This document shows, one piece after another, positions 16,028 through 24,640 of a stretch of DNA of 64,000 nucleotides. Source of the DNA: JAFGNB01 sp050304135 (GTDB lineage Bacteria > Fibrobacterota > Chitinivibrionia > Chitinivibrionales > Chitinispirillaceae); contig JBNLDC010000047.1 of NCBI GenBank assembly GCA_050304135.1, positions 1 through 64,000 of the forward strand. The letters run 5' to 3'. The position numbers and the translations under genes are program-made. Under the pieces are notes generated by a model, which was not told where the DNA came from, made no database searches, and saw nothing but the letters and a program-made list of their open reading frames with translations. Numbering within the stretch: the stretch's first letter is position 1; every line of letters begins with the position of its first letter.

Positions 16028-17416
16028 TCAGGTCGTTTCTATCGAGTATTCCTTGATTTTCCGCCAGAGTGTCGACCGTGAAATGCCGAGTTTCCTGGAG
16101 GCTTCAGAGTAATTATAGCCGGTGGCGCCAAGAGTATGCACGATATGCCGACGCTCGACATCGGCCAGCGAGAGTAGTTCGCCGGATTCGGCATCGGCAG
16201 CGGCTTCGTTTTGGGGTTGCGGTAGCAGAAGTCGGTTGCGGAACATGAATTCAGGAAGGTCCCGTTCATTGATCTCCTCGCCGTCGGCAAGTACGACGGC
16301 ATGCTCGATGATGTTCTGCAGTTCCCTGATATTACCGGGATAGTGGTAATTGGCCAGGAGAACCTCGGCGCTTTTGGAAATGGAATTTATTTTTTTATCG
16401 AAGAGCTGGTTATTGCGGTGCACGAACAGTCGGATCAGGTTGGGAATCGTCTCTTTTCGTTCACGCAGCGGCGGCAGGGTGATGTTGAACACGTTGAGCC
16501 GGAAGTAGAGATCTTCCCGGAAGGTGCCGGCTTTTATCTGTTCGTGCAGGTCCTTGTTGGTGGCGGCGATTATCCGTACATCCACCGACCGGTTGGTGGT
16601 CTCGCCGACTCTGCGGAACTCCCGTTCCTGAATAAATCGGAGCAGTTTCACCTGTGCGGCAGGCGAGAGTTCTCCAACTTCATCGAGAAACAGGGTTCCC
16701 AGATGCGCCTCCTCGACCAGTCCCGATTTATCCCGGTCGGCACCGGTGAACGATCCCTTCTTATGCCCAAAGAATTCACTTTCAAACAGTGCTTCCGGAA
16801 TGGCACCGCAGTTCATTGCCACGAAACCGTTTTCGAAACGGTTTGACATGCGGTGAATGATCCGTGCGAAAAACTCCTTTCCGGTGCCGCTTTCCCCGCC
16901 AATAAGTACCGTCGAATTCGTGGGGGCTATTTTTAACGCATACCTGAGGACCTTCTGCATTGAGGGAGAGCCGGACATCAGGTCGGAGAGAAACCGGTGC
17001 TCCATCTCGACGAATTCGTTGCGCTGTTCGATACGGTGAGTGAGTTTTTCGAGCACTGTCCGCCAGTCGGACGGACGGATCGGCTTTACAAGATAAAACG
17101 CGGCACCGTTGCGTAGCGCATGGGTCGCATATTCCAGCTCGCTGACGGTGGCGAGAATCACTACTTCGGCGTTGTGACGGGTACGGATATAACTGACGAT
17201 CTCAAGCTCAATAAGGGGCATCCGCTCAATATCCAGAAAAACGATCGCAACGCTTTCCTTATCGAGGAGCGACAGCGCTTCGCTCTGTGATGACGCCTCG
17301 AGTACCGGGTATCCCAGCCCGGAAAGTTGTTCGTGAACCGATTTTCTGAACCCGGCATCGGTTGAGATGATAACGACATGCTGTTTACGGGAATCAAGTG
17401 CGGTTGAAATTGACAT
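16028..17416 (-). CDS. sigma-54-dependent response regulator (NtrC family)
   Basis: This 462-residue protein has three domains. The receiver (about 12-125) has the phospho-acceptor Asp62 (FLD) and Lys111 (LVKP). The AAA+ domain (about 145-385) has Walker A GESGTGKE at 174-181, Walker B TLFLDE at 241-246, and the sigma-54-contacting loop as GSFTGA at 221-226 instead of the usual GAFTGA. The C-terminal Fis-type helix-turn-helix (about 425-460) reads YSEASRKLGISRSTLWRKI. It should activate sigma-54 promoters after phosphorylation by an unidentified sensor kinase; none is adjacent. The acidic pocket of the receiver looks weaker than usual, so phosphorylation is not certain. It is followed by YbgC one base after its stop. 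Confidence 0.92.
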   Translation of the reverse strand: MSISTALDSRKQHVVIISTDAGFRKSVHEQLSGLGYPVLEASSQSEALSLLDKESVAIVFLDIERMPLIELEIVSYIRTRHNAEVVILATVSELEYATHALRNGAAFYLVKPIRPSDWRTVLEKLTHRIEQRNEFVEMEHRFLSDLMSGSPSMQKVLRYALKIAPTNSTVLIGGESGTGKEFFARIIHRMSNRFENGFVAMNCGAIPEALFESEFFGHKKGSFTGADRDKSGLVEEAHLGTLFLDEVGELSPAAQVKLLRFIQEREFRRVGETTNRSVDVRIIAATNKDLHEQIKAGTFREDLYFRLNVFNITLPPLRERKETIPNLIRLFVHRNNQLFDKKINSISKSAEVLLANYHYPGNIRELQNIIEHAVVLADGEEINERDLPEFMFRNRLLLPQPQNEAAADAESGELLSLADVERRHIVHTLGATGYNYSEASRKLGISRSTLWRKIKEYSIETT

Positions 17417-17707
17417 AAGGTCTTTTATATGTGAAAGGAAGAATGTATACTTGTATCAACATTTTCAGTGGCAACTGAGTGGACTGCACGGTTCGTAACA
17501 GGGAAATCGGAGTACGACGATCATTGATTGCTGATTATCAGTCGGAATACCGCGGCATTAGATCTCCAATTTCTCAGATTCCGCTATAAAATACGTTTTC
17601 GTTCAGGATGAAACAACTCTCCACCATAGCCGCCGGCGGGTGGCGAACAGAATGCGCACTTGCCGGGATTGTAACCGGTTGCACGACATAGCTCAGGATT
17701 TACGGTA

Positions 17708-19036
17708 ATGGCAGCTCCACAACAATTGAATTTAAGAACCCTTCTGGTTGATGGCGGCAAATTTCTTCTCATCCTGTGCATTCTTGGTATCGCCGTTGCC
17801 GGATTCGTACCGCTGAGTCATCCACTGATTGCCCGAAAAGTGGCCGACGTACTCCGGAAGGCAGGTGCCGAAAACTGTTCTGTCGGGAAGGGGACGGTTG
17901 TTGTCTGGAAATCGGTTACATGCAGAGATATCGCCTTTACGGTACGGATCGATTCCTCCCGAAGCTGCAGAATCCGGTGTGCGGAGATGTCGCTCAGGAC
18001 GAGTCTTCCGGCGTTACTGCTTCACCGGTATGCAATCGCCGGGCGAGCGAGTACAAAATTGACGACGGGAAGCAGCGAAGCCAGGAATGTCGCAACCCTT
18101 CGCGTTTACGGTAGAATTCATTCGCTGCTGCAGCTGATGGCACGAAGTAATGACGGTTCCATGAGTGATGTGGTAGTAACGGTAGCTGACGATGCAAAGG
18201 AATTGCTGCGCTGCATCGGCGGTACGGTGGTCCTTAAGGCGGACCGAAAACAGACCGGAGAACTCAGAGCGAAAGTCCGGTTCCCCGTTGTGAATATCGC
18301 CGGCGACGGCGTACAGGATCTTGAATGTTCCGTTGCGGCCTCACCCTCAGGGAAAATCGGTATTAGCGGGATTTCCGGTGCGTACTTTGATGGAAAACTT
18401 GGTGGCAATGTTTCGATTGATCTGGCGAACCGTACGATCGAAGCCTACGAAGGAACCGTTGAACAAATGGATATGTCCTACTGGTATACAGTTCACCGTG
18501 GAATCGGTGAAATAACGGGTACCGTACATCTCCGTGCAAAAGGGGGACATCTTCCGCTTGCGTTTCCACTCCGAACCACCGATCTGCATATCGTTCTACA
18601 CCAGTGCACCATCAGCGGGCTGCCGATACAACACGCGCTGGCGACATCACTGTTCATACCGTCACTGGCGACCATGCCGTTTTCCGTCATTACTGCGGAT
18701 ATCGGTATCCACGAGGGTGACACCATCACCACCGACATACGCGGCGAGGGTGACACCCTCGATTTTTCATCGCACGGATGGGTATTGACGAATGGCTCTT
18801 TACAGCAGAAGCTTGAAGGAGTCTTTTCGAAAGCGATGATCAATTCATTCCCGCCGGTAGTAAAAAATTCACTGGAGCCTGCGGGTAAAGGAAAACGGCG
18901 GTTCGGCTGCCGTCTCTTCGGCACCTTTTCCGAACCGCGCTTTGAACTTGACGACGCGATACTGCGCCGGGCGGTCGGATCGATGTTCGAGGGGCTGCGG
19001 CAGGACGTTCTTGATATACATAACGGGAAAAAGTAA
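17708..19036 (+). CDS. AsmA/TamB-like membrane-anchored envelope protein
   Basis: The protein has 442 residues. An N-terminal transmembrane helix (about 15-37) is followed by a periplasmic domain made of many short amphipathic strands with recurring (I/V)xGxxGxY, DLxNRT and KLEGVFSKAMINSFPP patterns, as in AsmA, YhdP and other repeating beta-groove proteins thought to carry phospholipids between membranes. It is shorter than TamB or YhdP and closer in size to small AsmA-like proteins. Family placement rests on overall pattern only. No operon partner is evident; the next gene starts about 100 bp later, beyond a palindromic repeat. Confidence 0.5.
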   Translation: MAAPQQLNLRTLLVDGGKFLLILCILGIAVAGFVPLSHPLIARKVADVLRKAGAENCSVGKGTVVVWKSVTCRDIAFTVRIDSSRSCRIRCAEMSLRTSLPALLLHRYAIAGRASTKLTTGSSEARNVATLRVYGRIHSLLQLMARSNDGSMSDVVVTVADDAKELLRCIGGTVVLKADRKQTGELRAKVRFPVVNIAGDGVQDLECSVAASPSGKIGISGISGAYFDGKLGGNVSIDLANRTIEAYEGTVEQMDMSYWYTVHRGIGEITGTVHLRAKGGHLPLAFPLRTTDLHIVLHQCTISGLPIQHALATSLFIPSLATMPFSVITADIGIHEGDTITTDIRGEGDTLDFSSHGWVLTNGSLQQKLEGVFSKAMINSFPPVVKNSLEPAGKGKRRFGCRLFGTFSEPRFELDDAILRRAVGSMFEGLRQDVLDIHNGKK

Positions 19037-19060
19037 TCGGCGGGGATGGCGATTTTTCGT

Positions 19061-19094
19061 TCTGTAGGGACGTTCAATTGAACGTCCCTACAGA
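19061..19094. repeat. 34-bp perfect palindrome (family GTAGRGACGTT)
   Basis: TCTGTAGGGACGTTCAA (19061-19077) is directly followed by its reverse complement. It is a second member of the family at 8154-8183. It lies 25 bp after the AsmA-like stop and is flanked by T and A runs, so it may terminate transcription in both directions. Confidence 0.85.
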
Positions 19095-19133
19095 AAACAA
19101 TCCGTAAAATAACATATTCATGAATGTAACCAT

Positions 19134-20333
19134 ATGAATAAAGAGCTACTTACTATCCGAGGCCTCGAGCGCCGTATCAAACGGCGGTTGACCTCCCGGG
19201 AGCAGACATTCGCAGTGGTGGCTACCCCCGGGCTCGAACAGATCACCTGTGCGGAGATACAGGCGATAGAGAATCCATCTGAAATCCGTGTCGAAAACGG
19301 TCTTCTGGAATTCGAGGCACCATTCGATGCTCTCTACCGGCTCAATCTGAAGCTGAGGACCGCTTCGCGGGTGCTGCTGCGAATTGGTTCGCTCACTGCC
19401 CGTTCCTATCCGGAACTCTTCAACAAGCTGCAGCGGATTTCCTGGGAAATCTATACGGGATTTCATCCGGATATCGCTTTTACCGCTACAAGTCGCCAGT
19501 CACGACTCCATCATACCGGGGTGATCATCAGAACTGCATCCGAAGCAGTTGAAACGTACCTTCAGAAACTCGGTGTGGCAAAAAACATTACGAAAAATTC
19601 AGCGCATACGGTATACCTCAGGTTTTACAACGACCAGTGCACGGTCAGCATGGACTCTACCGGAACACTGCTGCACAAACGCGGATACCGTACGGATGTC
19701 GGGGGTGCACCGCTCCGGGAAACCACAGCAGCGGCACTGCTTATCGCTTCCCGTTGGGAGCGGTATCCGGTTGTCGCCGATCCCTGTTGCGGAACCGGGG
19801 CGATTATCGCCGAGGCACTGCGTATGGCTAAAGGAGTCGACCCCGGATCGGCACGACCATTCGCGTTTCACTCATGGCCGTCGTTCAGTGAACCTCATTG
19901 GAATCATCTCAAAAACCGTGCACAGGAGACTCCCGCAGCAACGTCCCGGCGGTTTTTTGCCGGCGACAACAGCGAGAAAGCGATTGCAGCCGCCCAGCGC
20001 ATCTTCACCACCCTCGCACCGTCAATCAAACCGGTACTACGGTGCGGCGACAGTCTGGAATTCAATGCGGATGGTACTTTCGGCAAAAAGGGGCTTCTGA
20101 TTTCAAATCTTCCCTTCGGAAAACGAATCGGAACCGAAGAGGGGGTCCGGCGTTTTTACGCCGATCTGGGCAGCGCGCTGCGGAAAAACTGTTCCGGCTG
20201 GTCGTTCGGTTTTCTGGTGGCGGACCCGCATTTTGAACGGCATTTCGGCGTGCGGTGTAAAACCACCCTTGCATTTTCGCATGGGGGGATCGCGGTAAGA
20301 TACTGTACCGGCTCCGTTCCTCCTTCGACCTGA
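19134..20333 (+). CDS. THUMP-domain RNA guanine methyltransferase (RlmL-N/TrmN type)
   Basis: This 399-residue protein begins with a THUMP-like RNA-binding region (about 23-155: VVATPGLEQITCAEI, then FxATSRQSRLHHT) and continues with a Rossmann methyltransferase: SAM motif I is DPCCGTGAI near 222 and the catalytic motif IV is NLPFGKRIG near 325, the NxPF type used for N2-guanine methylation. The closest known layout is the N-terminal half of RlmL (23S rRNA m2G2445) or archaeal-type TrmN (tRNA m2G6); I cannot choose between rRNA and tRNA. No ribosome-binding site is obvious before the ATG. It converges on polB, whose stop is 8 bp away. Confidence 0.85.
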   Translation: MNKELLTIRGLERRIKRRLTSREQTFAVVATPGLEQITCAEIQAIENPSEIRVENGLLEFEAPFDALYRLNLKLRTASRVLLRIGSLTARSYPELFNKLQRISWEIYTGFHPDIAFTATSRQSRLHHTGVIIRTASEAVETYLQKLGVAKNITKNSAHTVYLRFYNDQCTVSMDSTGTLLHKRGYRTDVGGAPLRETTAAALLIASRWERYPVVADPCCGTGAIIAEALRMAKGVDPGSARPFAFHSWPSFSEPHWNHLKNRAQETPAATSRRFFAGDNSEKAIAAAQRIFTTLAPSIKPVLRCGDSLEFNADGTFGKKGLLISNLPFGKRIGTEEGVRRFYADLGSALRKNCSGWSFGFLVADPHFERHFGVRCKTTLAFSHGGIAVRYCTGSVPPST

Positions 20334-20341
20334 AAATCCGA

Positions 20342-22663
20342 TCAGGTCGAGAAGAGATCCTGCTGCCCAGAAACAATCTCCGAAAAGGTTCTTCCCACCA
20401 GTTCCAGAACCGAATCGGCCACCGGCTGCAGTTGTGCGTCAATGTAGTGCTGATAATCAAGCGGTGAACGGAGCTTCTGCACCGGTTGCGGACCATCAAC
20501 CGTGATGCAGTACCGTATCAGGTGCGGCGGATTCTCGAGCTGTCGTGCCGCCTGTACGTGAGGCGGTATCGTTTGCGTGTAGGCATCGTGATGCTTCCTG
20601 AGCCGCTTTTTGTAAATCAGCTTCCCATCAGCCTTTCCGCTCTTCACCGTATCGATAATGGTGAGAATGAACTCCTCCACCGGCTTGCGTGAAAAAACAC
20701 GGCGGATAAGTTCCTGCTGAAATTCTTTGGCAAGATCGGTCCAGTCGGTACGCGCCGATTCCATCCCCTTGAAGTGTAGCGAGAGCGAGCCCTCCCGGTC
20801 GATCTTTCCTCCGCAGTAGTGTTTTTTACTCCCGTGCGACGCCCCCCGTACCGAAGGTATCAGGAAGTATCTGAAATGATTCTCGAACTGCAGCAGCAGT
20901 GCACTCTCCGCTGCAAACTGATCGCTCAGATGCTTCCCGAGAAACGCAGTAACCTCCGTGGCAATGCTGTTTCCCGTGTTGTCCGCTTCGTGTTCGCTGC
21001 CGGGACCGAGCAGCACAAAGAGTGAGTCGGTATCACCGTAGATAACAGGGTAGCAGAGTGTTTTTTCAATAAAGGTGATGGACGTTTTGAGAATATATTG
21101 TCCGGTGCGGGTGATGGCTGTTGCCAGTTCCGCCGAAAAAAAACGGCAGTTCCGTGCACCGAGAACGCCGTAAAAACTGTTCATGAGAATCTTGATCGCT
21201 TGTGAAAGGGGAGCGTTACCCGCTTTTTTTGCCGCAAGTCGGGCATCAAGAAGTTCGGTAATGATCGAGGGCAGGAGTGCGGGTTCGCGGGAAAAGAGCG
21301 GTCCTGCAGGGCCTTTTATCGATTCGGCATTCTGCGTTGCGAGGAACCGGCCGAGCGGATCAATGCAAAAGCTCATGATGATCGAGGGGTACAGGCTGCG
21401 GAAGTCAAGAACCAGGACGTTTTCATAGATACCGGACTTCGGTTCAAGTACGTACCCTCCCGGTAGTGCAGCTCCGGCTGAACGCAGCGGATCAGCGTTG
21501 TCGGCAACATACCCCGCCCGGTGCAGGCGGGGGAGGTAGAGATAATCGAACGCGGCGATACTGCCGCCCAGACGGTCGAGCAGATGGCCGGAACGTCGGC
21601 TTCGCTCTATCGCATTCGGCAGCGTTTCCGTGCGATTAAAAATTTCCCGGGTGAGCAGTGCGTCCTGAAGGTTATAGCTGGCGAACGCATTGATATCACT
21701 TCGGTAAAGGTTGTCAATCTCGGCTATTTTCTCAGCTCCGGTGAGGGTGATTTCCTTCTCTTTTCCCAGCAGCGTGGCGGCAACGAAATTCAGCGAGTAC
21801 TCTTCGAACGGACGGTAGTAGGTACGCAGTTGCATCGGCACGTCAATAACGACCCTGCCGCCAATCCGGGCAATGGAATGAGTTCCGCTCCGTGCCGTGA
21901 AAACAGTTCCGGCGGTACCACCCCTGCCTGCGTTGAAGGGGACACCGAGGCTGCGGCAACGTTCGTAGATGAATTTCAGATCGAAATCAATAACGTTCCA
22001 TCCTATCAGAATATCGGGATCCTCTGCGGCAAGATAAAGGAGAAAACGGCGGAGAAGTTCCTGTTCCGACGGACAGAAAACAATATCCGCTCTGTTCGGG
22101 GCGTTGCCGACAATGAACACACGGTTTTCTCTGCCCGCGCAGGCGATGCTGTAAATGGTTCCCGCAGCAACATTGGTTTCAATATCAAGAGAGAGCACCG
22201 AAAGCGAAGGCTGCAGGGTACCGCCACCGCGGATGCGAGGGTTTGTCATCTGCAGGAACGACCCTGTACGGGTAACTGCACCTTCCGCTTCGAAATTCCC
22301 GGTAACGCCCCGCTCCATCAGGTAACGGTCCACCGGATGAATATCCGATTCGTAGATGGTGAAAGAACGTTCACCGAGGGATAACGCGCATTCCTGCATT
22401 ATCGCGTACTTTGTAAAATAGCAGCAGTCAACCGGATCGCCGTGAAGGGTCGTGAGGAAGAGCGGTTTGCGTTCCTTGGCAGCTGCGGTGAATTCCGGCG
22501 GCAATTTCCGGGATACGAAAAAGAGCGGGCGGAATGTGGTTATGGTAATCCGCAGCGACTCTCTGTCGGCGTTCTGAGCCCACAATTCGATTGCAAAACC
22601 ACCGCCGGTATCACGGGAGGATTGCGAAAGTAAAAAACAGTGCTGTACGGTTGTCTGATTCAC
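20342..22663 (-). CDS. polB: DNA polymerase II (family B)
   Basis: The protein has about 773 residues. The exonuclease domain has LSLDIET (ExoI) and DPDILIGWNVIDFD (ExoII). The polymerase domain has motif A LVLDFRSLYPSII, motif B KILMNSFYGVLG and motif C YGDTDSLFV, all with intact catalytic Asp residues. Size and motif order match E. coli Pol II, a damage-inducible repair and translesion polymerase. The frame is open upstream to a GTG at 22774, but alignment by eye with the E. coli N-terminus (an RDT motif about 15 residues in) favours a start near the GTG at 22663. Neither has a convincing ribosome-binding site. No LexA-type box was recognised upstream. Confidence 0.94.
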   Translation of the reverse strand: MNQTTVQHCFLLSQSSRDTGGGFAIELWAQNADRESLRITITTFRPLFFVSRKLPPEFTAAAKERKPLFLTTLHGDPVDCCYFTKYAIMQECALSLGERSFTIYESDIHPVDRYLMERGVTGNFEAEGAVTRTGSFLQMTNPRIRGGGTLQPSLSVLSLDIETNVAAGTIYSIACAGRENRVFIVGNAPNRADIVFCPSEQELLRRFLLYLAAEDPDILIGWNVIDFDLKFIYERCRSLGVPFNAGRGGTAGTVFTARSGTHSIARIGGRVVIDVPMQLRTYYRPFEEYSLNFVAATLLGKEKEITLTGAEKIAEIDNLYRSDINAFASYNLQDALLTREIFNRTETLPNAIERSRRSGHLLDRLGGSIAAFDYLYLPRLHRAGYVADNADPLRSAGAALPGGYVLEPKSGIYENVLVLDFRSLYPSIIMSFCIDPLGRFLATQNAESIKGPAGPLFSREPALLPSIITELLDARLAAKKAGNAPLSQAIKILMNSFYGVLGARNCRFFSAELATAITRTGQYILKTSITFIEKTLCYPVIYGDTDSLFVLLGPGSEHEADNTGNSIATEVTAFLGKHLSDQFAAESALLLQFENHFRYFLIPSVRGASHGSKKHYCGGKIDREGSLSLHFKGMESARTDWTDLAKEFQQELIRRVFSRKPVEEFILTIIDTVKSGKADGKLIYKKRLRKHHDAYTQTIPPHVQAARQLENPPHLIRYCITVDGPQPVQKLRSPLDYQHYIDAQLQPVADSVLELVGRTFSEIVSGQQDLFST

Positions 22664-22774
22664 CAGAGAAATATACAATGGCACACTATCGGGATACAGG
22701 AGGGGAGTGAGCTGCACCTGCTCAGGACACACGTTCGGCAAGACATAATTACAATGCCGGAACTGCGAAATCAC

Positions 22775-23160
22775 GAACCATCGGTCTGGGTGACTTCACT
22801 GTCTCGGAATGAGATCTGTTCTGAATGGGAACTATTTAGTACTTGTTTAAAATAGGGTTATTTTCGTCATACACAAGTTGTTTGTCATTAAAATTCTTTA
22901 AGCGGTAGGTATCCGGTGTTGCACACCGTTTTCATTGTACCGCTTTAATCGGGTATCCACCTTGAAATAGTACTTAAATGACTGGATTCCCGCCTCCGCG
23001 GGAATGACATTGATCTGGTTCATTTTCTTTGAACAGGAACTAATTAATTATTACAGGATAAATTTATGGCTGCAGGCTACCGCTTAAATCATTTTTATGG
23101 TATCATGTACGCTGATAACACATTATCGTTACACTTATCAGAATGAAAAAGGAGGACGGT
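22775..23160. other. intergenic region with short repeats
   Basis: These 386 bp separate divergent genes. They hold the REP-like hairpin at 22986-23005 and two direct copies of a CTGAAYRGGAACTA-like word (22821-22834 and about 23029-23042) that also forms the ends of the element at 24379-24558. A GCGGTA-N-TACCGC type pair around 22901-22945 could form a further weak stem. No gene is visible. Confidence 0.5.
22986..23005. repeat. REP-like hairpin
   Basis: ATTCCCGC (22986-22993), CTCC loop, GCGGGAAT (22998-23005), preceded by CTGG and followed by GACA. This is the widespread intergenic palindrome found in many unrelated bacteria. It is not preceded by a gene end on either strand at short distance. 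Confidence 0.75.
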
Positions 23161-23514
23161 ATGGACACGATGTGGGACAAGATCAAAAAGAATCTCAGAG
23201 ACGGTGCTGCACTCTCGATGGAAAAAATTGAAGAGTATACCAAACTCGGAAAACTCAAAGTTGAAGAACTTGCCGCCAAACGCAAGGTTGAGCGGAATTT
23301 CATCGACATGGGTGAACGGGTGTTTGACCTGATGGAAGAGGGTAAAGCGGATACGATCGGTGATGATCTTACCGTAAAGAAGGCCGCCGAAAATATTACC
23401 GCGCTGCGCGAAGAGGTTGATGAACTTGAAAGAAAAATGAAGGAAGTAAGTGAAAATGCAAAGAAAGAACATCAATCCGACGACGATGATGACGGAGAGA
23501 TCAACGGCATCTGA
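23161..23514 (+). CDS. small soluble coiled-coil protein, unknown
   Basis: The protein has 117 residues from ATG 23161, which follows AAGGAGG by six bases; the ATG at 23143 lies upstream of that site and is unlikely. It has no signal or membrane segment. It is almost entirely charged helix, with a heptad-like stretch AAENITALREEVDELERKMK (about 79-98) and an acidic tail DDDDDG. The stop lies three bases before the M23 peptidase gene, so it is probably a cytoplasmic partner co-translated with it. No named family is recognised. Confidence 0.72.
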   Translation: MDTMWDKIKKNLRDGAALSMEKIEEYTKLGKLKVEELAAKRKVERNFIDMGERVFDLMEEGKADTIGDDLTVKKAAENITALREEVDELERKMKEVSENAKKEHQSDDDDDGEINGI

Positions 23515-23517
23515 TCA

Positions 23518-24381
23518 ATGAAAAAAAGAACCGTTATCATTGTCCCGCCACGGGGAGTACCACTGCGCTCTTTCCGGATTCGCCTCTCCGTGGCAATTAT
23601 GCTCGGTATCTTTACGGTTGTCGGAGTTGTAGGCCTCTTTCTTCCGCTCAACACCATGACCAACGACGTTGCCGAACAGAACCAGAAAGTCAATCTCACA
23701 GAACAGAACAAAGCACTGCTCCAGAAGATCATCACTACGTTACGTATGCTGAAAGATCTCCGTTTTCGTCTCGACAATCTCGAGGCGAAACGCGAGGAAG
23801 TAGTTATGGTGACGGGAAACAAGGCTGTTGCTCCCGACCAGCCGGCCGACAGTATTGATTTTTCAAAGGTAAAAACCGATGAGTTACTCTCGTATGTGAA
23901 TGTTCTGGAGCAGCGTTTTGCCCCATTCAGCAACATCAGTGCTGATGGACCGAACATTTTCGATTCCCTGCCGGTACTTCGCCCTGTCCCTGATCCGTAC
24001 CAGATCTCGCGTAAATATGGTGTTTCACTCGATCCGTTTTCGGGAAAACAGCGGTTTCACAACGGTACGGATTTTATCGCCGAACCGGGAACTCCCGTAT
24101 TCTGTACCGCATCGGGTGTGGTAAAGCGTATCGAAAAACATGCACTGTGGGGAGACAAAGTGGTGATCTCCCATCCCGGAGGCTTCTCAACGGTGTACGC
24201 GCATCTCGGAAAGGTTAAAACGGCCAAAGGCCGCAAAGTGAAACGGGGAGATATGATTGCTGCGATCGGGATGTCCGGTTTGAGCAGTGGTCCCCATCTG
24301 CATTACGAGATATGGTACGACGAGAAAGATCTCAATCCGGAAAAATATTTTGTTCCGTCACGTCTTCTTGCCGCTAAATAG
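23518..24381 (+). CDS. membrane-anchored coiled-coil M23 peptidase (EnvC/NlpD-like layout)
   Basis: The protein has 287 residues. Basic N-terminus, one transmembrane helix (about 24-43), a coiled coil (about 48-95) and a C-terminal M23 domain (about 150-280). The zinc-site residues are complete: His181 and Asp185 (HNGTD), His229 (YAHLG) and His260, His262 (GPHLHYE), so it should be an active peptidoglycan endopeptidase rather than a degenerate amidase activator. It starts three bases after the coiled-coil gene. The arrangement of a cytoplasmic coiled-coil protein followed by a coiled-coil peptidase recalls bactofilin-linked cell-shape pairs, but no bactofilin is present. The left end of an inverted-repeat element overlaps its stop codon. 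Confidence 0.9.
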   Translation: MKKRTVIIVPPRGVPLRSFRIRLSVAIMLGIFTVVGVVGLFLPLNTMTNDVAEQNQKVNLTEQNKALLQKIITTLRMLKDLRFRLDNLEAKREEVVMVTGNKAVAPDQPADSIDFSKVKTDELLSYVNVLEQRFAPFSNISADGPNIFDSLPVLRPVPDPYQISRKYGVSLDPFSGKQRFHNGTDFIAEPGTPVFCTASGVVKRIEKHALWGDKVVISHPGGFSTVYAHLGKVKTAKGRKVKRGDMIAAIGMSGLSSGPHLHYEIWYDEKDLNPEKYFVPSRLLAAK

Positions 24382-24558
24382 TTCCTGTTCAGGATTGAAT
24401 AGTTTATTCTATAACGGTCATTGAGGTGGTCCCTGAATGCATCGAAGGACTCTCGAAATGACACATTTTAACAGGAAACTCGGTCACACTTCGATCAACT
24501 CAGTGCATCGCTTCGAGAGCCCCAGTGTCCGGAAATGGCCAATTCTGAACAGGAACTA
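24379..24558. repeat. MITE-like element with 14-bp terminal inverted repeats
   Basis: TAGTTCCTGTTCAG (24379-24392) and CTGAACAGGAACTA (24545-24558) are exact inverted copies bounding 180 bp. Inside, CTCTCGAA (about 24452) and TTCGAGAG (about 24513) give a second inverted pair, so the whole unit can fold on itself. It has no reading frame of note. Further copies of the end word occur near 22821 and 23031. Confidence 0.6.
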
Positions 24559-24640
24559 AATAGTACGGCACAGGTGGAGGGGTGTCGGTAGAGTAAAACT
24601 GCGACACGCGGTTGAAATCGCGAATGGTACGTCGATTTCC

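Noticed and set aside
21521..22384. 287-residue plus-strand gene inside polB
   Set aside because: It lies antisense to conserved polymerase motifs and is a shadow frame of biased codon use.
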